Assembly: GCA_013203905.1 (NCBI GenBank)
Contig: JABMPC010000010.1
Location: 1-60,539, forward strand
Direction: 5' to 3'
From: Chlorobium sp.
Lineage (GTDB): Bacteria; Bacteroidota; Chlorobiia; Chlorobiales; Chlorobiaceae
Length of the DNA: 60,539 bases
Both the position numbers and the translations under genes were made by a program. Shown one piece after another: positions 37,473-47,004 of this stretch. A model generated the notes under the pieces. That model was given only the letters and a program-made list of their open reading frames with translations. It ran no database searches and was not told where the DNA came from. Every line of letters starts with the position of its first letter. Within the stretch, counting starts at the first letter, position 1.

Positions 37473-38810
37473 ATGACTTCAGCCAGAGAACTCGCATTCA
37501 CTCTCCTCCAGGCACTTGAAACCGGCAATCGCCATTCCGACTCCCTCCTGCACGACATGCTCCAGGAGTCGGCTCTCAGCCGTACCGACAGGGCACTGGC
37601 CACATCTCTTGTCAACGGCGTACTCCGCTACCGCCTGCAGCTCGATTTCGTCATAAGCCACTTCTATAGCCACAATCTCCAGAAGGCCGCACCAGCCATA
37701 CGAAACATCCTCCGCCTTGGTGCATGGCAGCTGCTCTTTCTTGACCGGGTCCCCGCCTGGGCAGTTGTCAACGAGTCAGTCCGGCTGGCCCGCCGCTTCA
37801 AAGGAGAACGAATGGCAAAACTTGTCAATGCCGTTCTGCGAAAAATCAGCCCCGAAACCGTCCATCTCGAAGATTGGCTCAAAGCCCTGGAACCAGCCGT
37901 ACGCCTCGCCATCCTGCACTCCCACCCTGAAGAACTCGTCAAGGAGTGGATGGCAGTTTACGGAGCCGACAGAGCAGAAACCATGCTCCGCTACGACAAC
38001 GAAACCCCATGGTTCGGGTACCGCATCAACAGTTTGAAAACGAATTCAAACCGATTTTTCAATGAAACCGGTACTCAGGAAATATCCCGAATTGAATCGG
38101 GCCTCAGCGATATTTTTCTTTCTCGAGAGTTTGTCCCGTTTGAAGCTCCCCTCCAGAGCGGCCTTGTCAGCATACAGAATCCAACGCAATTTCTGGCCTG
38201 CCTTCTCCTGAACCCCGAACCCGGCAGCGAGGTGCTCGACATGTGTGCGGCACCCGGAGGGAAAGCGGCAGCACTTTGTGAACTGATGAGCAACAAAGGC
38301 CACCTCACCGCACTTGACATCTATCAGCAGAAAACCGATACAATCCAGCGGCTTGCCGAAACCCTCGGCATTGCAATCATTACTGCCCAAACAGCTGATG
38401 CTCGAACCCTCACCCCCCCAACCCCTCCCGATGCCATTCTTCTGGACGCGCCATGCACCGGCACAGGAGTTCTCGGCCGACGCACGGAACTCAGGTGGAA
38501 ACTCGGCCAGGAAAAACTCAACGAGCTCCTGCAACTTCAGAAGGAGCTGCTTGATCACGCAGCGCACATCCTCAAAGAGGGTGGCATTCTGGTATATGCA
38601 ACCTGTTCGGTTGACCCCCGCGAAAACAATCTGCAAACAGAGGCATTTCTGCAACGACACCCTGAATTCAGTACGGACGGAAACCCGGGATCCCTGCCGC
38701 CCGCGTTTGCCTCAGAGTTACAATCGGACGGCTCACTCCTCACCCTTCAGGGAGAGCGCAAGGGGTTTGACGGCGGGTTCTGCCACAGGATGGTTAAAAC
38801 TTCCAGCTGA
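37473..38810 (+). CDS. rsmB: 16S rRNA (cytosine-967-C5)-methyltransferase RsmB
   Basis: 445 residues. The N-terminal NusB-like RNA-binding domain (about 1-140) precedes a Rossmann methyltransferase. SAM motif I is MCAAPGGKAA (about 257-266), motif IV with the releasing Cys is DAPCTGTGVLGRR (about 326), and motif VI with the catalytic Cys is ATCSVDPRENN (about 376). The NusB fusion identifies RsmB rather than RsmF. It is divergent from metY, and xerD follows after 6 nt. Confidence 0.94.
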   Translation: MTSARELAFTLLQALETGNRHSDSLLHDMLQESALSRTDRALATSLVNGVLRYRLQLDFVISHFYSHNLQKAAPAIRNILRLGAWQLLFLDRVPAWAVVNESVRLARRFKGERMAKLVNAVLRKISPETVHLEDWLKALEPAVRLAILHSHPEELVKEWMAVYGADRAETMLRYDNETPWFGYRINSLKTNSNRFFNETGTQEISRIESGLSDIFLSREFVPFEAPLQSGLVSIQNPTQFLACLLLNPEPGSEVLDMCAAPGGKAAALCELMSNKGHLTALDIYQQKTDTIQRLAETLGIAIITAQTADARTLTPPTPPDAILLDAPCTGTGVLGRRTELRWKLGQEKLNELLQLQKELLDHAAHILKEGGILVYATCSVDPRENNLQTEAFLQRHPEFSTDGNPGSLPPAFASELQSDGSLLTLQGERKGFDGGFCHRMVKTSS

Positions 38811-38816
38811 CTGACA

Positions 38817-39731
38817 ATGGAACCACTGCAGACACCCTTCAGCACCGTTCTTGAAAACTTTCTGAACTACCTATCCATTGAGCGGAATTTCTCCCCCAAC
38901 ACTCGGGAATCCTACCGCAACGACCTGCAGCGCTACCTTCAGGCAATGCAGGAGGGGTGCGGCTCCCTTGAAGCAATCACACCGGAATCCATCAACCTTT
39001 TTATTGATGAGCTTCACAAAACCGGCCTTGAAGCCAGCTCAATAGCCAGAAATGTATCAGCCATCCGCTCACTTCACCGTTTTCTCATCAACGACAGGGT
39101 GCTTGAAACCAATCCATCAGAAAATCTCCACCAGCCAAAACAACCAAAATACCTCCCATCAGTTCTGACGCTCGAGGAAACGATGCGAATACTTCAGGCT
39201 CCCGCACAACGGATTCCTCCGGGAAAACTCTACCTGCGCGACCAGGCAATTCTTGAGCTGCTCTATGCAACAGGCATGCGGGTAAGTGAGCTGGTCGGCC
39301 TCAAGCAACAGAACCTGTATCTTCAGGAACAGTTCATACGGGTATTTGGGAAAGGCTCAAAAGAGCGGCTGGTGCCGGTAGGAAGTTCGGCAGTCGAAAG
39401 CCTCACCATCTACCGGCAGGCACTTCGCATACAGCTTGCCGGGGCGCAGTCCGAAGACTACCTCTTTCTCAATGCCCGAGGGAAGAACATGAGCCGAATG
39501 GCCGTCTTCAGTATGGTAAGGGAGTATGCCACGCTTGCTGGAATAACCAAAACCGTCAGCCCGCATACCTTCCGCCACACCTTTGCAACCCATCTGCTTG
39601 AAGGTGGGGCTGACCTGCGCGCCGTGCAGGAAATGCTTGGCCACAGCTCCATTGTTGCTACCCAGATTTACACCCACATCGACCGCTCTTTTGTCAAAGA
39701 GGTCCACAGAAGCTTTCACCCCAGAGGATAA
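38817..39731 (+). CDS. xerD: Site-specific tyrosine recombinase XerC/XerD
   Basis: 304 residues. N-terminal SAM-like DNA-binding domain (FLNYLSIERNFSPNTRESYRND), then the catalytic domain with Arg in ATGMRVSEL, Lys in GKGSKERLVP, HxxR in PHTFRHTFATHLLEGG, His in LGHSS and the Tyr nucleophile in QIYTHI. It acts in chromosome dimer resolution at dif. The gene has no linked cassette, att site or cargo, so it is a housekeeping recombinase rather than an integrase. XerC versus XerD is not certain. Confidence 0.9.
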   Translation: MEPLQTPFSTVLENFLNYLSIERNFSPNTRESYRNDLQRYLQAMQEGCGSLEAITPESINLFIDELHKTGLEASSIARNVSAIRSLHRFLINDRVLETNPSENLHQPKQPKYLPSVLTLEETMRILQAPAQRIPPGKLYLRDQAILELLYATGMRVSELVGLKQQNLYLQEQFIRVFGKGSKERLVPVGSSAVESLTIYRQALRIQLAGAQSEDYLFLNARGKNMSRMAVFSMVREYATLAGITKTVSPHTFRHTFATHLLEGGADLRAVQEMLGHSSIVATQIYTHIDRSFVKEVHRSFHPRG

Positions 39732-39752
39732 AGGAGCAGCGCCCCCCTTCCC

Positions 39753-40208
39753 CTACCATGACTTTTCGTGGCTCTCCTGTTCAATTTTCAGGGCTGCAAG
39801 TGTAAGATTGACATCAAGCAGGAAAAAAACCAGTGACAGGCAGAGGGAGACCATTCCGCCAATAAAAAGCGATGCGATGACCAGAGAGGTGTCGAGCGTG
39901 ATGAGCACCGAAATAAACAGCAGGATGATCAGCACCGATGCTCCCAGGCAGGTCAGGGTTGCCAGAAGAATGGACATGCGGATATAGCGAGCCCGTTTCC
40001 AGAGAATCGCCAGCTCCCTGTTGATGGTTGCTGCGGAGCCCTCTTCCGATGCATCAAGTCCCGTAAGAAGGGCCCGCGACCGATCAATGATGCGCCCCAT
40101 CCGATTGGTCATGGTAAGCAGAAGCAGGCCGATTCCGGAAATGAGAATAACGGGGCCTATTGCGGTCTGAAGAACCGGAACAAACTCCCCTATGGACGAT
40201 GAAGACAT
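39753..40208 (-). CDS. DUF2721-family membrane protein
   Basis: 151 residues. Three hydrophobic helices: about 12-33 (AIGPVILISGIGLLLLTM), about 75-100 (LLATLTCLGASVLIILLFISV) and about 105-130 (VIASLFIGGMVSLCLSLVFFLL). The motif NRMGRIIDRSR after the first helix is the signature of DUF2721. The function is unknown. The ATG at 40208 is preferred to a GTG at 40271, which would overlap the upstream RNase gene. Confidence 0.82.
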   Translation of the reverse strand: MSSSSIGEFVPVLQTAIGPVILISGIGLLLLTMTNRMGRIIDRSRALLTGLDASEEGSAATINRELAILWKRARYIRMSILLATLTCLGASVLIILLFISVLITLDTSLVIASLFIGGMVSLCLSLVFFLLDVNLTLAALKIEQESHEKSW

Positions 40209-40245
40209 GGCTGTAAATCGAGGATATGAATGAAGAAAATGAAAA

Positions 40246-41640
40246 TCAGAGACCGAACCAATAGCGTTCACCCGGAGCAGGAATGCTTGCCATCACTCCG
40301 AGGCGCTCCTGCAGAAGGTCACGGAACGCAGTTTTGGCGGGAGGATCGCCATGCACAACAAAAAATTCAGGATTTCCACTGAAGCCCGACGCCCAGCGAA
40401 CCATATCGTCGCGATCGCCATGGGCAGAAAGCCCCCCGATGGTATGCAGATGAGCCGCTACAGAGTATTTACGCCCATGCATACTCACCTCCCGGGCCCC
40501 GTCCACAAGAGCTCTGCCAAGTGTCCCCTCAGCCTGATAGCCAGTGAAAAGAATATGGCATTCCGGACGATGGATATTGTGCTTCAAATGGTGCAGTATC
40601 CTTCCACCATTACACATTCCGCTGCCGGCAATGATGATTGCACCGCTATGAATGGCGTTGATTGCCTGCGACTGCTCAACCCTCGGAGTGAAATGGAGAT
40701 TGTGAAGAGGAGGCAGCAGGGAGGGGTTGTTCCTGTAGGCTGCAGCTTCCGCATCAAAAAGATCGGGATAACTCCAGTAGATACGGCTTGCCTCAATAGC
40801 CATGGGACTATCAAGAAATACCTTCCAGTTCTCCATCCCCCACGCCTCATAGTGTTCGGCAAACAGATAGAGAAGTTCCTGACTCCTGCCCACTGCAAAC
40901 GCCGGGATAACAATATTTCCGCCGTCCTGTCTGGCCGCGCTGATGAGTTCGCCTATCTCAGCAATTGTCTCTTCCAGTTTTCGGTGAACCCTGTTGCCAT
41001 AAGTGCTCTCAATCAATACGGCATCAGCCCTCTCAACCCTTTCGGGATCATTGAGAACAGGGCTTCCATACTGACCCAGATCGCCACTGAAAACCAGCTT
41101 CTTTTCACTCTCCCCCTCTCGCAGCCACAGCTCAACCAGAGCGGAACCAAGAATGTGCCCTGCGTCCCGAAAGCGGAGACTCACCCCGGGAAATAGCTCA
41201 TGCTTCTGGCCATAGGGAAGCCCTTTGAACACATTGAGAGCCGCAACAGCATCCTGGCGGGTATAGAGCGGTTCAGCATAACGGTCTGAAGCACTGTGAG
41301 GATGTTTCTGCCGGTAAAGGGCATCGCGCTCTGAAAGCACCGCCGAGTCAAGCAGCAGCACACTGCACAGGTCGCGGGTTGCGTGCTGTGCATACACAGG
41401 ACCCTTGAAGCCCTGCCTGAGAAGAAGCGGAATGCGGCCGGAATGGTCAATATGACCGTGACTCAAAATCACGGCATCAATGGACGCTGGATCAAAGGGA
41501 AAAGGTTTCCGGTTCAGCGCCTCATCGGCGTCCGATCCCTGCACGAGTCCACAGTCAAGCAGAAGGGTTCTACCGGCAGCATGCACAATATGACATGAAC
41601 CGGTAACCCGCTCTGTTGCTCCGTAGAATGCAATATCCAT
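40246..41640 (-). CDS. Metallo-beta-lactamase / beta-CASP RNase
   Basis: 464 residues. MBL domain with the zinc motif SHGHIDHSG (about 60-68), further ligands in DAGHILGSA and SGDLG, followed by a beta-CASP insertion and the C-terminal motifs GSGMCNGGRI and GGLSAHGDRDD. This is the CPSF-73-like bacterial family (as in Thermus TTHA0252), which cleaves single-stranded RNA. It lies next to deaD (33 nt apart, same strand), suggesting linked roles in RNA turnover. Confidence 0.9.
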   Translation of the reverse strand: MDIAFYGATERVTGSCHIVHAAGRTLLLDCGLVQGSDADEALNRKPFPFDPASIDAVILSHGHIDHSGRIPLLLRQGFKGPVYAQHATRDLCSVLLLDSAVLSERDALYRQKHPHSASDRYAEPLYTRQDAVAALNVFKGLPYGQKHELFPGVSLRFRDAGHILGSALVELWLREGESEKKLVFSGDLGQYGSPVLNDPERVERADAVLIESTYGNRVHRKLEETIAEIGELISAARQDGGNIVIPAFAVGRSQELLYLFAEHYEAWGMENWKVFLDSPMAIEASRIYWSYPDLFDAEAAAYRNNPSLLPPLHNLHFTPRVEQSQAINAIHSGAIIIAGSGMCNGGRILHHLKHNIHRPECHILFTGYQAEGTLGRALVDGAREVSMHGRKYSVAAHLHTIGGLSAHGDRDDMVRWASGFSGNPEFFVVHGDPPAKTAFRDLLQERLGVMASIPAPGERYWFGL

Positions 41641-41673
41641 AGTACAACCTTACAGTCTCAATCAGTTGACCTT

Positions 41674-43470
41674 TCAGATCTTGCGTCGCTTTTTAGGACC
41701 CGTAAAGAACCCGCCATCTTTGGACGGGAATTTTCCTGCAGGTCGTGATGGCCGTTTTGCACCTTTACCAACACCTGCATACGCTCCGGCAGAGTCGCGC
41801 GACTCCATTTTGGAAACCCTGAGCTGACGGCCGCAAACCCTGACCTTGCGAAGATCATGCATGACATCATTTGGCATCCCGGCAGGAAGCTCAACCGTAC
41901 TGTAATCATCACCGATTGAAATACGCCCGATAGCTTCAGGATCAAGCCCGATTTCATTGATGATGGCGCCAAGAATGTTGCCGGCCTGAACCCCATGCCC
42001 GCTGCCTACCTCAATCCGGTAGACCTCTCTCCGTTCATCGCCATACATGTCGTCCCGTCTCGCCTTTTTGCGGAAAGGGGCATCATCTCTCGACCGCTCA
42101 CCGATCTCGCGACGGACAGGCCTTTCAGCCTTTGCGGGTTTCGCAGTAAACAACAGAGGGGTATCGCCCTGAACCATGGCAGCAAGTGCTGCGGCAGCCT
42201 CAACCTCGGGCACATCATGCTCGTGGCAGTACTGCTCTACAAGACGGGTAAAGAATGCGAGATCCTCTGCGGCGATGGTATCAGTAATGCGCTGTTTGAA
42301 TTTTGCGATCCGCTTGTCATTGATGATCTCCGTTGAAGGAAGCTCCATCAGCTCTATCTTCTTGCGGGTAGCTCTTTCAATGGAGGAAAGCATGTTCCTC
42401 TCTCTGGGTGAAACAAACAGAATTGCCTCACCGCTTCTGCCGGCACGCCCTGTCCGGCCAATGCGGTGGACATACGATTCCGTATCGGAAGGAATGTCGT
42501 AATTGATAACATGGCTGATTCGCTCAACATCAAGACCACGGGCCGCAACATCAGTAGCAATAACAATATTGAGCGTTCCGGCTTTCAGCTGGTCAACCGT
42601 CCGCTCACGCTGCTGCTGAACCATATCACCGTTGAGAGCCGCTGCACTGTAGCCTCTTGCCTGCAGTTTTTCAGCAAGCTCAAGCGTCATGGTTTTGGTT
42701 CTCACAAAAATAAGCATCCCCTCAAACGGCTCCACCTCCAGAATTCTTGTCAGAATGTCGAGCTTGTGGCTTCCACCAACAATCCAGTAGCGCTGGCGGA
42801 TGGTGTCAACTGTTGTCGTTTTCGCCTTAATGGTGACTTCAGCCGGCTTGTTCAGGTACTTCTGGGCTATGCGGCGGATGGGAGCGGGCATGGTTGCTGA
42901 AAACAGGGCAACCTGACGGTCGGAAGGAGTCTGCTCAAGTATCCACTCAACATCATCAATGAACCCCATGCGGAGCATTTCATCAGCCTCGTCAAGTACC
43001 AGGCACTTAAGCGAATGCAGATTGAGCGAACCTTTGCGCATATGGTCCATCACTCTGCCGGGCGTGCCAACCACAACATGGACACCGCGTTTAAGCATGC
43101 GAAGCTGACCGCCGTACTCCTGTCCTCCGTATATAGGAAGCACATGGAAACCCTTAAGGTGTTCGGCGTACTTGTGAAAAGCCTCGGCCACCTGAATGGC
43201 AAGCTCCCGGGTAGGAGCAAGGACCAGCACCTGCGGCTCCGTAGCTGAAAAGTCAATATTGGAAAGTATCGGCAACGCAAAAGCGGCTGTTTTGCCGGTT
43301 CCTGTCTGTGCCTGCCCAAGCACATCACGGCCCTCAAGGAGCAGCGGTATGGTTTGGGCCTGAATTGGGGTAGGAGTTTCATAGCCGACATCAGTTAACG
43401 CCCGAAGAACCGGCTCGGCCAGATTCAGGTCACTAAAACTGCTGATGGGCTGTATTTTTTCGTCACTCAT
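41674..43470 (-). CDS. deaD: DEAD-box RNA helicase DeaD/CsdA
   Basis: 598 residues from the ATG with AGGAAG 9-14 nt upstream; the longer frame to 43599 is not plausible. Motifs: Q-motif TPIQAQTIPLL, Walker A AQTGTGKTAAF, PTRELAIQVA, DEADEML, SAT, ARGLDVERI and HRIGRTGRAGRSG. After the core (about residue 370) comes a helical dimerisation region and a DbpA-type RNA-binding domain (about 480-560). Such helicases unwind RNA during ribosome assembly and cold adaptation. A long leader with two hairpins precedes it. Confidence 0.94.
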   Translation of the reverse strand: MSDEKIQPISSFSDLNLAEPVLRALTDVGYETPTPIQAQTIPLLLEGRDVLGQAQTGTGKTAAFALPILSNIDFSATEPQVLVLAPTRELAIQVAEAFHKYAEHLKGFHVLPIYGGQEYGGQLRMLKRGVHVVVGTPGRVMDHMRKGSLNLHSLKCLVLDEADEMLRMGFIDDVEWILEQTPSDRQVALFSATMPAPIRRIAQKYLNKPAEVTIKAKTTTVDTIRQRYWIVGGSHKLDILTRILEVEPFEGMLIFVRTKTMTLELAEKLQARGYSAAALNGDMVQQQRERTVDQLKAGTLNIVIATDVAARGLDVERISHVINYDIPSDTESYVHRIGRTGRAGRSGEAILFVSPRERNMLSSIERATRKKIELMELPSTEIINDKRIAKFKQRITDTIAAEDLAFFTRLVEQYCHEHDVPEVEAAAALAAMVQGDTPLLFTAKPAKAERPVRREIGERSRDDAPFRKKARRDDMYGDERREVYRIEVGSGHGVQAGNILGAIINEIGLDPEAIGRISIGDDYSTVELPAGMPNDVMHDLRKVRVCGRQLRVSKMESRDSAGAYAGVGKGAKRPSRPAGKFPSKDGGFFTGPKKRRKI

Positions 43471-43810
43471 GCTCTTTCTTCCTGTATGGATAAAATTGTT
43501 TGCAATACCTCGTTCATTGAGGTGGCAACAATGCAGGAAAGGAATAATATGAAGGAAGAAGTTCTGCCTGTTGCAAAAAAAATCCCTACAGACAGGCAAC
43601 GATCATCATAAAAACGAAAGCACACAACACCTGCTCTTTCTTAGCATATTCACCACGCGGTCAATGCGATTGCAAAGGTACGCATTATTTCTACCAATAG
43701 CGAAAAGTATTTCACCCCCTCATCCATCTGTTTTTTTGTACTTTACAAAGCGAGGGCAGCAGGGGCAAGAGAGTCAGAATAAAGCGTTGACGAGAATAAC
43801 AACAGCACCA
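43471..43810. promoter_or_regulatory. Divergent deaD/waaA region with leader hairpins
   Basis: 340 bp without a gene. Near the deaD side there are two inverted repeats: ACCTC/GAGGT (43507-43523) and TGCCTGT/ACAGGCA (43565-43598), the loop of the second containing a run of eight A (U in the deaD leader). This resembles the long structured leaders of cold-induced genes. The waaA side shows nothing definite. Confidence 0.4.
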
Positions 43811-45133
43811 ATGCAGAATACCGGAATCACCTTATACAACCTGCTTCTTCCAGCAACCCTCTTCATTCTCCGCCAGATCGGCAAAGTACAGGCGAAAGCC
43901 GGGCTGTTTTTTGCACTTCGCCGCACAGTGTTCTCTGAGCTTGAAACCGCCACCAGCGCCATTCCTCCAGGCAGGTTCCGGATATGGATCCATGCCGCAT
44001 CCGTAGGAGAGTTTGAACAGGCGCGCCCTATCATTTCAGCGCTCAGAGCGAACCACCAAGACCTTGCCATTTTTGTTTCATTCCTCTCCGATTCCGGATA
44101 CAACGCAAGAAAAGACTACCCCGACGCCGACGCCGTATTCTATCTCCCGGCAGACACCCCCGACAATGCCGAAAAAACTGCAGCGCTTGTCAAAGCCGAC
44201 CTCTTCATGCTGATGCGTTACGACTTCTGGCCCAACCACCTCCTTGCGGCAAAAAGGCACGGCGCCACCATGATTCTTGCTGCCGCCGTGCTCCGGCCTG
44301 GCTCCGCCTACTTCAACCCGCTCCTGAAAGGATTTTACCGTACCATCTTCAATCTCTTCGACCGTATTTTCACCGTATCGGAAAGTGACACCCGGGCATT
44401 CAAGGAGCGCTTTGGATGCCTTCAGGCCGACACCGCAGGAGAACCAAGAATTGACCAGGTCATACTGCGCAGCAGAAACACGGACCGTGTTGCCCACCTC
44501 AAACCCCTCTTCATGAACCGAAATGTTCTTGTTGCGGGCAGTGTCTGGGAACAAGACGAAGAGATGATACTGGGGGCAATGCGCTCTCTTGAAAATCCAC
44601 CATCACTCATACTGGTTCCGCACAAAGTTGGCACAGAGAGCATTGAGCGCATTGAACTCCGTCTTCAGAAAGAGAACCTCAGCTCTATGCGGGTATCCGC
44701 CCTTGATGAAAGTTTTGACGCAGGAAAGCAGGTGCTCATTATAGACCAGACCGGATACCTTCTGGAACTCTATTCGGTTGCCTCAATAGCCTTCGTAGGA
44801 GGGGGGTTTGGCGTCAATGTGCACAACACTCTGGAACCTGCGGTCTACCTAATACCAGTCATCTTCGGACCCCGATACCACAACTCGCCTGAAGCCGAAG
44901 CTCTCTTAAAAACCGGCGGCGCATCAACAGCCAAAACCCCCGACGAACTCCACCGGATCCTTGACAGACTCATCAACCAGCAAGGAGCAGGAAAAAAACA
45001 GGGGGAAGCCGCAGGAAAGTTTATTCGAAGCGGATCGGGTGCAACCGCAAGAATTTCCGGCTGTATCGGAGAAGCCATTGATGCAAAAAACGCCTATCGG
45101 AGAGCATCAGCCACAACGAGTCCCGCAAAATAA
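43811..45133 (+). CDS. waaA: 3-deoxy-D-manno-octulosonic acid (Kdo) transferase WaaA
   Basis: 440 residues. Glycosyltransferase family 30 enzyme adding Kdo to lipid A precursor at the inner membrane. N-terminal membrane anchor (ITLYNLLLPATLFILRQIG), then the glycine-less HAASVGEFEQARP motif, the catalytic-region MRYDFWPN, and the C-terminal domain with AGSVWEQDEE, FVGGGFGVNVHNTLEPA and FGPRYHNSPEA. Start taken at 43811 because the upstream extension to 43571 has no similarity and runs through the deaD leader. Its 3' end overlaps the convergent LuxR-type gene by 40 bp. Confidence 0.92.
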   Translation: MQNTGITLYNLLLPATLFILRQIGKVQAKAGLFFALRRTVFSELETATSAIPPGRFRIWIHAASVGEFEQARPIISALRANHQDLAIFVSFLSDSGYNARKDYPDADAVFYLPADTPDNAEKTAALVKADLFMLMRYDFWPNHLLAAKRHGATMILAAAVLRPGSAYFNPLLKGFYRTIFNLFDRIFTVSESDTRAFKERFGCLQADTAGEPRIDQVILRSRNTDRVAHLKPLFMNRNVLVAGSVWEQDEEMILGAMRSLENPPSLILVPHKVGTESIERIELRLQKENLSSMRVSALDESFDAGKQVLIIDQTGYLLELYSVASIAFVGGGFGVNVHNTLEPAVYLIPVIFGPRYHNSPEAEALLKTGGASTAKTPDELHRILDRLINQQGAGKKQGEAAGKFIRSGSGATARISGCIGEAIDAKNAYRRASATTSPAK

Positions 45134-46335
45134 TTCTTCAGCGACTGATGCCTTCCGAGTCCAAGTTTTTTATGGAGACGATACCTGATATTCTCTACCC
45201 CCCTGACAGATACCCCCAGAATCCGCGACATTTCCCTGGACGAATAATTGAGCTTGACAAAAAGACTGACTCGCCTCTCCCGCTCACTTAGAGCGGGATG
45301 GAGAGACTCCAGTTTAGAGATAAATCCGGCATCCGCTTCGGTCAGTTCGCGACCCAGTGCCTTTCCGGCCTGCTCCCTTTCTGAAAGATCCGAACAGACT
45401 CCAACCAGAGCCTGCTGCAACTTCGGCTCAATGCCCGCATCGACAATCTGAGTGCAGAGCGATGAGAGTGAATGAATGGCATCATCATAGCGATGCTCAA
45501 CAGCAGCAAGTTCCGCATCTTTGAGGGCAAGGGTGTCCTTTAAGGAATCTCTTTCCATTTCAAAATACCGGCGGCTTTTGCGAGCATCCTCTGAAAGCAG
45601 ATTGATTTGCAAACCATACTGCGCCTCACGACCGGCATACTCCTGTTTTATTGCAGACACCTCCTTTTCATGATGCTCCCGGCCTTCCAGCAGGTCCATA
45701 CGCAGAGCTTCGAGCGCTCTGAAATAAACCTCCCTCCCGGCTTCCTTTGAGGGGATATCAATGGGATGATCAACAAGATCAAGCCATGAGAGGCGCGCAA
45801 CAGCAGCGAGAAAACGGTTTTTGAGATCCTCTTCCGAATCCGCTGCAACAGCCCGGGGAGATTCGTCTTCTCCAAACTGCTCTTGTGCCTCAAGAACGCT
45901 CCGCATCGCATCAGCATAACTGTCAACAATCATCGCCCGTGACTTCAAGGGACACAGTGCGCCAAGCCCCTCCATGTCGGTTCTGATATCAGGATGCACA
46001 TTGTAGACGACAAGAAGTGCTATCCACGGCCCCCAATTATAGAACAGGTTGGCATAATCCTGCTTGTAGCTCAGACGGACTTCACGAATGGGATCATAAT
46101 CGATAACGACAAAAACCTTTTTTTCCTCAACCTTCAGTGCATTGCATACCGTCTGGAAAAGTTCGTTGTCAATGAAGTCAAGATAGGTTCCTCTCTCAGC
46201 CGATACAATGGCATGAATAATGTCCGTGCCTATAGTTTCAAACACCACACGGTAATCCGGGCCTGGATGGAACACTTCCCATTCCGGCTTCCGGATAATT
46301 GGCAGTCTGGTGACGGGACAATTTTTCTCTTTCAT
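45094..46335 (-). CDS. LuxR-type HTH regulator with SpoIIAA/STAS-like N-terminal domain and coiled coil
   Basis: 413 residues in three parts. About 1-160: an alpha/beta domain (YRVVFETIGTDIIHAIVSAE; KVFVVIDYDPIREVRLSYKQDY; GPWIALLVVYNV) that resembles the SpoIIAA-like/STAS fold by pattern only. About 215-320: a predicted coiled coil with a long charged helix. About 345-410: a LuxR-like helix-turn-helix (LSERERRVSLFVKLNYSSREMSRILGV, then RGVENIRYRLHKKLGL), the type seen in Bacteroidetes/Chlorobi regulators. No receiver or membrane segment. The ATG is used rather than a TTG at 46392. The signal and targets are unknown; it is divergent from a PerR-like gene. Confidence 0.75.
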   Translation of the reverse strand: MKEKNCPVTRLPIIRKPEWEVFHPGPDYRVVFETIGTDIIHAIVSAERGTYLDFIDNELFQTVCNALKVEEKKVFVVIDYDPIREVRLSYKQDYANLFYNWGPWIALLVVYNVHPDIRTDMEGLGALCPLKSRAMIVDSYADAMRSVLEAQEQFGEDESPRAVAADSEEDLKNRFLAAVARLSWLDLVDHPIDIPSKEAGREVYFRALEALRMDLLEGREHHEKEVSAIKQEYAGREAQYGLQINLLSEDARKSRRYFEMERDSLKDTLALKDAELAAVEHRYDDAIHSLSSLCTQIVDAGIEPKLQQALVGVCSDLSEREQAGKALGRELTEADAGFISKLESLHPALSERERRVSLFVKLNYSSREMSRILGVSVRGVENIRYRLHKKLGLGRHQSLKNYFAGLVVADALR

Positions 46336-46522
46336 GACAAAGGGCGATATGGAGGTTTCAGACAAAATATGATTTCCGGAGATGAGTAACAAAAGAGCCC
46401 GCGGAGGGAAAACACTCTTACATAAGAATTGTTCTTTCCCGATATTTTCACTACATTAAAAAAAAGACGATTATTGTCCAATTTGGCGTCCCCATAGTCC
46501 CATAACAAAACAACGGAGCGTC

Positions 46523-46978
46523 ATGGAAAAGAAAACCGGCGAACTGCAGACTGAACAGTTCATGAAGCGATGCAGGGAAAACCGACTGAAAGTCACCCCG
46601 CAAAGGCTCGCCATATACCAAGAGTTGGTCGGTAGTAGCGAGCACCCTTCAGCAGACAGGGTGTATAGGAACATTGTCAGAACCAACCCCACAATTTCCT
46701 TCGACACAGTAAACCGTACCCTCTTGACCTTTGCAGAGATAGGGGTTATAGACACCGTTGAATCACACTCCGGGGTAAGGCGATTTGATACGGACCTGGC
46801 ACCTCATCATCACCTGCACTGCGTTCAGTGCGGAAGCATTACTGACTTTTCCGACCCGATGCTCGACACCCTTCCTCTTCCCGAAGCTGTAAACAGCAAT
46901 CGATTTCAGGCTCTCGGGAGGCGTGTCATCATCAGCGGAATTTGTGAGACATGCAGACAATCAGCCCGAAAGGAGTAA
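46523..46978 (+). CDS. Fur-family regulator, PerR-like
   Basis: 151 residues: winged helix (KVTPQRLAIYQEL; SFDTVNRTLLTFAEIGVI) and dimerisation domain. The regulatory-metal residues fit PerR: H41, D89 (RFD), a His cluster at 95-97 and 99, and D108 where Fur proteins usually carry Glu. The structural zinc site is given by C100/C103 and the C-terminal CETC. PerR senses peroxide by metal-catalysed histidine oxidation. The neighbouring genes for rubrerythrin, a ferritin-like protein and peroxiredoxin are typical PerR targets. Only an alignment can exclude a Fur or Zur role. Confidence 0.85.
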   Translation: MEKKTGELQTEQFMKRCRENRLKVTPQRLAIYQELVGSSEHPSADRVYRNIVRTNPTISFDTVNRTLLTFAEIGVIDTVESHSGVRRFDTDLAPHHHLHCVQCGSITDFSDPMLDTLPLPEAVNSNRFQALGRRVIISGICETCRQSARKE

Positions 46979-47004
46979 GGACTACCTGCATTTTGCGCAT
47001 TAAA

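Noticed and set aside
38817-39731. Integrase of a genomic island
   Set aside because: The recombinase is XerC/D-like, sits tightly behind rsmB, and there is no att site, tRNA target or cargo region.
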